Source of the DNA: Gammaproteobacteria bacterium
GTDB lineage: Bacteria > Pseudomonadota > Gammaproteobacteria > UBA6429
Length of the DNA stretch: 12,015 nt
Direction of reading: 5' to 3'
NCBI GenBank assembly: GCA_003232015.1
Contig: QIKU01000197.1
Span: forward strand, 1-12,015
Below are positions 7,782-12,015 of the stretch, in pieces. The notes under the pieces were generated by a model. That model was not told the origin of the DNA. It was given only the letters and a program-made list of their open reading frames with translations, and ran no database searches. Position 1 is the first letter of the stretch. Each line of letters opens with the position of its first letter. A program made the translations under genes and the position numbers.

Positions 7782-8108
7782 ATGGAGTGTACAACTAAAG
7801 TCGAGGGTAATTTTAGCGTTATCTCTCTCGCTGGTGAGATTGATTTATATTGCTCGGCAGATGCGCGTAAAGAAATATTACAGCAGTTGTCGGAAAGTAA
7901 GTCGGTTGTTGTTGATTTATCCAAAGTGGAATATATCGATAGCTCTGGCATAGCCAGTTTAGTCGAAGGATTACAAATGGCAAAAAAAAGTAATTTAGAT
8001 TTTTCTCTGGCGGCGGTAAGCGAAGCGGCCATGCAAGTGATTAAACTAGCACGTCTGGACAAAGTTTTTACTCTTTACCCGGGCATTAACGATGCGCTTA
8101 AGCATTAA
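7782..8108 (+). CDS. STAS-domain protein (RsbV/SpoIIAA or MlaB-like)
   Basis: A 108-residue single STAS domain: VISLAGEIDLY near the N-terminus, VVVDLSKVEYIDSSGIASLVE (about residues 42-62), and KLARLDKVFTLY near the end. Aligning DSSG to Bacillus SpoIIAA puts the phosphorylated serine (Ser58 there) at Ser54 here. The residue is present, so the protein should be a substrate for the preceding kinase and phosphatase. The other reading is that it is the MlaB subunit of the following transporter, because E. coli MlaB is also a lone STAS domain encoded next to MlaE/F/D. Both roles could hold together. A GAGAGACAGGGAAA region precedes the ATG. The 3' end overlaps the permease gene by 17 bases, so the STAS protein and permease are likely made in a coupled way. 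Confidence 0.93.
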   Translation: MECTTKVEGNFSVISLAGEIDLYCSADARKEILQQLSESKSVVVDLSKVEYIDSSGIASLVEGLQMAKKSNLDFSLAAVSEAAMQVIKLARLDKVFTLYPGINDALKH

Positions 8109-8913
8109 CAGCCACGTGTCTTCTTTTACTTACAAAATAGAAAATCTGGGTCGCAAAATAGTAAGTGGCATTGAAGAATGCGGTTATGTAACGGCGTTAT
8201 TTATTGAAAGTATTTACTGGCTTGTGATGGGTAAGCATCGTAATCAGGCAATTCGCTTTAGTGCTATTGTTAACGAAGCACGAAAAATCGGTGTTGATGC
8301 GGCAGGGATTTCAGCGATATTGTGTTTTGCCATTGGTATTATGCTGGCGATTCAGGGTATTGAAACACTCAAAACATTTGGTGCTCAGTCACAGGTTATT
8401 TTAGGCATTGCGTTGTCGGTAACGCGAGAATTTTCTCCGTTGATTATCGGCATTTTAGTGGCCGGTCGATCGGGTTCTTCGATTGCAGCACGTATTGGCA
8501 CAATGAACGAGTCGCAGGAAATCGATGCACTGCAAGTAATGGGCATTAACCCAGTGCGTTATCTGGCGTCGCCTATTCTCATCGCAATGTTAATTATGCT
8601 GCCATTGCTGGTTATTCTTGGAGACTTTATGGGTTTACTCGGTGGTGCATTGTATTCCTATATTGATCTTAATATCAGCTTTGCAGCCTATGCAGAACGC
8701 AGTTTTGAAATTTTAACGGTAAATGATATAAGCCAGGGGCTGATTAAAAGTGTGGTCTTTGCTGCCATTATTGCACTGGTAAGTTTAAGTAATGGCTTCC
8801 AGGTATCCGGTGGTGCAGAAGGGGTTGGCAAAGCAACAACACGTTCGGTTGTTATGTCGATAAGCCTGATTGTATTAGCCGATATGATTTTCACCTATTT
8901 TTTAAATCGATAG
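8092..8913 (+). CDS. mlaE: MlaE-family lipid ABC transporter permease
   Basis: A 273-residue inner-membrane protein, close to the usual length of MlaE (about 260). After an N-terminal amphipathic region (about 10-60) come several hydrophobic segments (about 72-92, 104-125, 157-190, 218-235 and 252-270). The family signature is clear: REFSPLIIGILVAGRSGSS (112-130), the coupling motif AARIGTMNESQEIDALQVMG (132-151), and GGAEGVGKATTRSVV (240-254). It should form a dimer that binds the ATPase and MCE subunits and moves phospholipid between the inner membrane and the periplasmic MCE assembly. The ATG at 8092 lies within the end of the STAS gene. No N-terminal STAS domain is fused here, unlike some MlaE relatives, because STAS is a separate neighbouring gene. 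Confidence 0.95.
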   Translation: MRLSINSHVSSFTYKIENLGRKIVSGIEECGYVTALFIESIYWLVMGKHRNQAIRFSAIVNEARKIGVDAAGISAILCFAIGIMLAIQGIETLKTFGAQSQVILGIALSVTREFSPLIIGILVAGRSGSSIAARIGTMNESQEIDALQVMGINPVRYLASPILIAMLIMLPLLVILGDFMGLLGGALYSYIDLNISFAAYAERSFEILTVNDISQGLIKSVVFAAIIALVSLSNGFQVSGGAEGVGKATTRSVVMSISLIVLADMIFTYFLNR

Positions 8914-8925
8914 CAGATAAATACG

Positions 8926-9735
8926 ATGTTAGATAAAGATGTACCCGCCATACAGGTTGAAAACTTAACTAGCCACTATGGCGAACGTGAAATATTAAAA
9001 GATATTTCGCTGCAGGTATCACGTGGTGAAATCTTAGTGATCATGGGTGGTAGTGGTTCTGGTAAAAGTACCTTTTTAAGAAGTCTGTTAGGGTTAAAAA
9101 AGGCCACGTCGGGCAAGGTTCAATTATTGGGTAAAGATATTTTAAAAATGAATGCAGCTGAAATGCACACCATGCGTAAAAACATGGGGGTGGCTTTTCA
9201 GGGCGGTGCATTGTTTAATTCATTAACCGTGGGTGAAAATGTACGCCTGCCATTACGTGAACATACGGCACTGGATGAATCTACAATTAACATTATGAGC
9301 CGAATGAAACTGGAAGTAGTAAACCTTGCTGGTTTTGAAGACTTAAAGCCAGCTGAACTGTCCGGCGGTATGATAAAACGTGCAGCACTTGCGCGTGCCA
9401 TTGTGATGGATCCAAAGCTACTCTTTTTTGACGAACCTTCGGCCGGACTGGATCCGGTAGCCGCAGTGGAACTCGATGAGCTTATCCTAACATTAAGAGA
9501 CGCAATGCGAATGACCATTGTAGTTGTTACCCATGAACTGGAAAGTGCCTATAAAATTGCAGACAGAATAACGGTATTAGATGAGGGTAAGATATTAATG
9601 ACAGGTAGTGTCGATGAAGTAAAAAACTCATCGAATAAACGTATTCAAAGTTTACTGCATCGTCAGGCACGAAATGAAGAAATTGATGCGGACGAATATT
9701 TAAACCGTTTAACAAGAAAGTCATATGTACATTAA
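8926..9735 (+). CDS. mlaF: MlaF-family lipid ABC transporter ATPase
   Basis: A 269-residue ABC ATPase with all functional motifs: Walker A GGSGSGKST (residues 41-49), Q-loop FQGGALF (Gln92), the family-typical LSGGM signature (145-149), Walker B LLFFDEP with catalytic Glu170, D-loop SAGLDP, and H-loop His203 in VVTHEL. FQGGALF and LSGGM-x-KR are typical of the Mla/MCE ATPase branch rather than amino-acid or lipoprotein exporters. About 40 residues follow the nucleotide-binding core (after about 230) and form an acidic-basic tail. In E. coli the MlaF C-terminus helps hold MlaB, so this tail is a candidate contact for the STAS protein encoded two genes upstream. The gene starts 12 bases after the permease gene. 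Confidence 0.95.
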   Translation: MLDKDVPAIQVENLTSHYGEREILKDISLQVSRGEILVIMGGSGSGKSTFLRSLLGLKKATSGKVQLLGKDILKMNAAEMHTMRKNMGVAFQGGALFNSLTVGENVRLPLREHTALDESTINIMSRMKLEVVNLAGFEDLKPAELSGGMIKRAALARAIVMDPKLLFFDEPSAGLDPVAAVELDELILTLRDAMRMTIVVVTHELESAYKIADRITVLDEGKILMTGSVDEVKNSSNKRIQSLLHRQARNEEIDADEYLNRLTRKSYVH

Positions 9736-9755
9736 ATGATATTCAAAGATAAATT

Positions 9756-10682
9756 ATGAAACGCGATAACATTAATTATTTTTACGTAGGTTGCTTTACT
9801 CTGGCAATGTTGCTACTACTGGTTTTTTCACTATTAAAAATAACCGGGCGGGGTAGTGATACGGATTTTTATTATACGATGTATAACAATGTATCCGGTA
9901 TTCGGCAGGGAACAACTGTTACCTATGGTGGTTTTAAGGTTGGGCAGTTAGTCGACATTACGCCACTGCGCGAGAATGGCAAAACACAATATAAATTAAA
10001 ACTATCGGTTAAGTCTGGCTGGCCTGTCCCAACCGATTCCTTTGTTCAAGTGGTATCGCCCGGTTTACTGGCTGAGGCACAAATTGATATATCAGAAGGA
10101 ACGGCTGCCGATGTATTGGAACCGGAAGGTATGTTAGTCAGTCGCCCGTCGCTAGATATGATGGCGGTGCTTAGCTCCATGGGGGGCGAATTTTCAAATT
10201 TAAGTAAAGACGGTCTTATTCCTTTACTTAAAAACATTAACAAACAAGTCGATGGGTTTGGCAATCATATCCCTGACATTGTGGGTGATTCAAGAGAGCT
10301 GGTTGCTTCATTAAATACTGTTTCACAACGGCTGGCCAGGCTGTTATCAGCTGAAAATAGTTCTCGGCTGAGCAACACCATTAGCAATACCAATAAAATC
10401 ACAGCAAACTTAGTGGATCTGTCTTCGCGTTTAAATAATATTATGGCGCAGTTACAGGGACTGGTGCCGAACTCTAATCAACTGTTAACCGAGAATAGCA
10501 ATGATATTCGCCACTCAGTAGTGGATTTGCGCAAAGCACTGAACAGCGTTTCTCAGAATATGGAAACGATTATGTACAACCTCGACGTTTCCAGCCGTAA
10601 TATCAGTGAGTTTTCGCATCAAATACGCAGCAACCCAGGTGTACTGTTAACGGGTAAACCGGTTAAGGATGAAGTAAAGTGA
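9756..10682 (+). CDS. mlaD: MlaD-family MCE-domain protein
   Basis: A 308-residue single-pass membrane protein. One transmembrane helix (about residues 9-28) is followed by one MCE domain (about 37-115) containing YNNVSGIRQGTTVTYGGFKVG and VVSPGLLAEAQIDI. A long helical, Ser/Asn/Leu-rich C-terminal region (about 130-300) follows, with no second MCE domain. It is longer than E. coli MlaD (about 183 residues) and resembles MCE proteins that build a helical tube or needle above the ring. It should form a hexamer with the permease and ATPase and carry lipid through the periplasm. It overlaps the following lipoprotein gene by four bases. The start at 9756 has an AAAGATAAATT leader with a modest ribosome binding site. 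Confidence 0.92.
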   Translation: MKRDNINYFYVGCFTLAMLLLLVFSLLKITGRGSDTDFYYTMYNNVSGIRQGTTVTYGGFKVGQLVDITPLRENGKTQYKLKLSVKSGWPVPTDSFVQVVSPGLLAEAQIDISEGTAADVLEPEGMLVSRPSLDMMAVLSSMGGEFSNLSKDGLIPLLKNINKQVDGFGNHIPDIVGDSRELVASLNTVSQRLARLLSAENSSRLSNTISNTNKITANLVDLSSRLNNIMAQLQGLVPNSNQLLTENSNDIRHSVVDLRKALNSVSQNMETIMYNLDVSSRNISEFSHQIRSNPGVLLTGKPVKDEVK

Positions 10683-11269
10683 CGATAATAAAAAAAATCA
10701 GACTAAGCTTACTGGTTACGGTGAGTTTGTTATTAGCCGCTTGCTTTGGCAGCCCGTCGAGTGTGCCTGAAGATCGCTTTTATACTTTAAAGGTAGATGC
10801 AGCCGAGCATGTTGCTGAAAAATATAAACGTATCACCATCAATAAAGTCTATGCTTATGGCATTTATAATGAACGGGCTCTGCTCTATGCTAATGCAGAA
10901 TTGCCGTTGCAAATAAAACGTTACCATTACCATCACTGGGCAATGGCACCAACACAATTAATCCAGCATGCGTTAAGCGATTATTTAAACCAGAGCCAGA
11001 TTTCCAAAAATATTGTAGTGCAGGCGATAAGTTCTGATGCGGATTTGCGAATATCAGCTCAGCTACTTGCGTTTGAACGTGTTATTCAATCAGGAAAACA
11101 GTCGGTGCGGGTTGAGTTAGAATTTGAAGTGCATTGGTCTAATGGCGTACACCGTACTTTTAACTACACGAAAAACACAACGGTACCAAAGAACACCCTG
11201 CATGGTGCTGTTGAAGCTTATGGCATAACAATTAATCAAATATTTAGAGAATTTCTGGCCGAATTGTGA
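10679..11269 (+). CDS. ABC-type transport auxiliary lipoprotein (PqiC/DUF330-like)
   Basis: A 196-residue lipoprotein. The signal peptide ends in LLLAAC, so Cys22 is the lipidated residue. The mature part begins with a PEDRFYTL motif (about residues 30-37), then has an ITINKVYAYGIYNERALLY region, the segment YHHWAMAPTQLIQHALSDYL (about 83-102), and a C-terminal amphipathic helix. This is the pattern of the ABC_trans_aux family that accompanies MCE transporters, with PqiC as a known member, where it is thought to meet the outer membrane end of the MCE structure. The start is GTG in a GTGA overlap with the MCE gene, indicating coupling. No MlaC-type soluble carrier or MlaA lipoprotein is encoded in the window, so this protein may serve as the outer-membrane partner. 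It is the last intact gene of the operon. Confidence 0.88.
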   Translation: MTIIKKIRLSLLVTVSLLLAACFGSPSSVPEDRFYTLKVDAAEHVAEKYKRITINKVYAYGIYNERALLYANAELPLQIKRYHYHHWAMAPTQLIQHALSDYLNQSQISKNIVVQAISSDADLRISAQLLAFERVIQSGKQSVRVELEFEVHWSNGVHRTFNYTKNTTVPKNTLHGAVEAYGITINQIFREFLAEL

Positions 11270-11554
11270 AATATTAACTCAACAGGGCTATCCTATTTTT
11301 CGTGCAGAGCGTGCGGAACAAGCACTGGAAATAATGGCAGCAGAACATATTGATTTATTGCTTTCGGATATCGTTATGCGCTTGCGGCGATTGTACGAGA
11401 AAAATACCCGGATATTAAAATTCAGTTAGCGAGTGGCTATTCTAGCGGTGAGCGCACTAACGAAGTCGATAAAGCCCGGTCGCAAAATTTGCTGCAGAAA
11501 CCGTATAATACACAAACCCTGTTAAATCGAATACGCAGCTTATTGCAGTCGTGA
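11268..11554 (+). pseudogene. Decayed response-regulator receiver domain (5' truncated, frameshifted)
   Basis: Two frames together spell most of a receiver domain. Frame one (from 11268) reads EILTQQGYPIFRAERAEQAL, then EIMAAEHIDLLLSDIVM, with the phospho-acceptor Asp at 11367-11369. It then goes out of frame and stops at 11427. Frame two (from 11375) continues YALAAIVREKYPDIKIQLAS, then GYSSGERTNEVDKARSQN and LLQKPYNTQTLLNRIRSLLQ, stopping at 11552-11554. It supplies the switch Ser/Gly region and the conserved Lys-Pro. The usual PGMDG after the Asp motif is missing, and so is the whole N-terminal part with the acidic pair. The remnant begins exactly at the lipoprotein stop codon, with no start codon or ribosome binding site of its own. 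It resembles the C-terminal receiver of hybrid histidine kinases, or a stand-alone regulator. I judge it non-functional. Confidence 0.85.
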
Positions 11555-11574
11555 TGGGCGTTTTACAGAGAATT

Positions 11575-11651
11575 TGGTAGTCGCGGTCGGATTCGAACCG
11601 ACGACCCCTACCATGTCGAGGTAGTGCTCTAACCAACTGAGCTACGCGACT
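11575..11651 (-). tRNA. tRNA-Val(GAC), with C at position 33
   Basis: A complete 77-base cloverleaf is encoded on the minus strand, CCA included. The acceptor stem AGTCGCG/CGCGACT pairs perfectly (first pair A1-U72). The D arm is GCTC-AGTTGGTTA-GAGC. The anticodon arm is CTACC-TCGACAT-GGTAG, with anticodon GAC at 11615-11617. The variable loop is GGGTC, and the T arm GTCGG-TTCGAAT-CCGAC is perfect. The arrangement matches E. coli tRNA-Val(GAC), whose loop is TTGACAT. Position 33, nearly always U, is C here (base 11618). All stems are intact and a strong promoter lies upstream, so I call a gene rather than a remnant, with some doubt because of C33 and the A1-U72 end. Confidence 0.88.
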
Positions 11652-11670
11652 ATTGCCGTAACAGGTGAGC

Positions 11671-11698
11671 ATTGTATCGGTTCGGAGCAATTTGTCAA
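11671..11698 (-). promoter_or_regulatory. Sigma-70 promoter of the tRNA-Val gene
   Basis: Read on the minus strand, TTGACA (11693-11698) is a perfect -35 and TACAAT (11671-11676) a one-mismatch -10, with a 16-base spacer. Transcription would begin near 11664, about 13 bases before the mature tRNA 5' end. This is a typical distance for a stable-RNA gene. The 113-bp repeat array begins ten bases upstream of the -35. Confidence 0.85.
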
Positions 11699-11707
11699 AG
11701 TTGATTT

Positions 11708-12015
11708 GGCGCCCCCGGCCGATTGCGAACTCGCTAGATTATATAACGTCGGGAGTTCGAATCTTGCTATTTAAGTTGGGCTGGGGGGCTGGAAATATTT
11801 TTATTTGAATAGATAAAGGTGGCGCGCCCGGCCGATTGCGAACTCGCTAGATTATATAATGTCGGGAGTTCGAATCTTGCTATTTAAGTTGGGCTGGGGG
11901 GCTGGAAATATTTTTATTTGAATAGATAAAGATGGCGCGCCCGGCCGATTGCGAACTCGCTAGATTATATAATGTCGGGAGTTCGAATCTTGCTATTTAA
12001 GTTGGGCTGGGGGGC
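11708..12015. repeat. Tandem array of a 113-bp unit, 2.7 copies, running off the right edge
   Basis: Copies lie at 11708-11820, 11821-11933 and 11934-12015 (the last is cut by the window after 82 bases). Copies 1 and 2 differ at three positions (11713/11826, 11747/11860 and 11819/11932). Copy 3 is identical to copy 2 over its visible length. The units are directly adjacent with no unique spacers, so this is not a CRISPR array. The period is not a multiple of three and I see no protein gene across the array. Each unit begins with GGCGCGCCCGGCC (GGCGCCCCCGGCC in copy 1), followed by two inverted repeats and a G-rich stretch. Near-identity suggests recent duplication or ongoing homogenisation. 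I do not recognise the family. Confidence 0.95.
11721..11812. other. Two inverted repeats and a G-rich tract inside repeat copy 1 (also in copies 2 and 3)
   Basis: Stem 1: GATTGCGAACTC (11721-11732) pairs with GAGTTCGAATC (11753-11763), giving 11 base pairs with one bulged G around a 20-base loop. The loop holds the palindrome ATTATATAAT in copies 2 and 3 (last base C in copy 1). Stem 2: CTATTTAA (11767-11774) pairs with TTGAATAG (11805-11812), eight pairs including one G-T. Its loop contains GGGCTGGGGGGCTGG (11778-11792). The three substitutions between copies fall outside all four stem arms. The right arm of stem 1 contains GTTCGAATC, which also occurs in the T arm of the neighbouring tRNA-Val. 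The unit could be a structured RNA, a protein-binding site or a tRNA-derived element; the sequence alone does not decide. Confidence 0.75.

Noticed and set aside
11457..11690. A minus-strand protein of 77 residues across the tRNA
   Set aside because: It runs through the tRNA gene and the receiver remnant and has no family features; a chance open frame.
11708..11790. Additional tRNA genes inside the repeat units
   Set aside because: A T-loop-like GTTCGAATC is present, but no acceptor stem, D arm or anticodon arm can be drawn around it.
11708..12015. CRISPR array or integron attC sites
   Set aside because: The whole 113-bp unit is repeated without variable spacers, there are no cas or integrase genes in view, and the attC core motifs are absent.

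Overview
The window looks like chromosomal DNA from a gammaproteobacterium of moderate, slightly AT-leaning base composition. This is inferred from the style of the proteins (MlaEFD-type lipid transporter, TRAP transporter with a TAtT-type lipoprotein, HDOD and SpoIIE domains, patatin-like hydrolase) and from a CCA-encoding tRNA-Val. I cannot name the genus. Genes are densely packed, mostly on the + strand, with 4-base and longer overlaps inside operons.

Layout. (1) 2-508: the C-terminal part of a helical protein of unknown function, cut by the left edge. (2) 616-4322: a four-gene TRAP transporter operon consisting of a TAtT-type TPR lipoprotein, a periplasmic binding protein, and small and large membrane subunits. 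The binding protein has Trp where the carboxylate-binding Arg of classical TRAP receptors sits. (3) 4357-5547, minus strand: a patatin-like hydrolase with an intact Ser-Asp dyad and an eight-base homopolymer near its 5' end. (4) 5638-11269: a tight seven-gene + strand operon. Its first three genes form a complete partner-switching module: an HDOD-SpoIIE phosphatase, an RsbW/SpoIIAB-like kinase and a STAS protein. The next four form an MCE-type lipid ABC transporter: MlaE-like permease, MlaF-like ATPase, MlaD-like MCE protein and an ABC auxiliary lipoprotein of the PqiC/DUF330 type. (5) 11268-11554: a decayed response-regulator receiver domain, truncated at its 5' end and frameshifted. (6) 11575-11651, minus strand: tRNA-Val(GAC) with a near-consensus promoter and an unusual C at position 33. 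(7) 11708 to the right edge: a tandem array of 113-bp units with two inverted repeats each. No protein gene is visible there.

The most interesting unit is the 5638-11269 operon. In E. coli Mla, the STAS protein MlaB binds the ATPase MlaF and is needed for activity. Here the STAS protein keeps a phosphorylatable DSSG motif, overlaps the permease gene by 17 bases, and is preceded by its own apparent kinase and phosphatase. The simplest hypothesis is a lipid transporter switched on and off by reversible serine phosphorylation of its STAS subunit, with the HDOD domain as input. The alternative is that the STAS protein acts on some other target and the genes merely share a transcript. The second unusual region is the 113-bp repeat array beside the tRNA-Val promoter.
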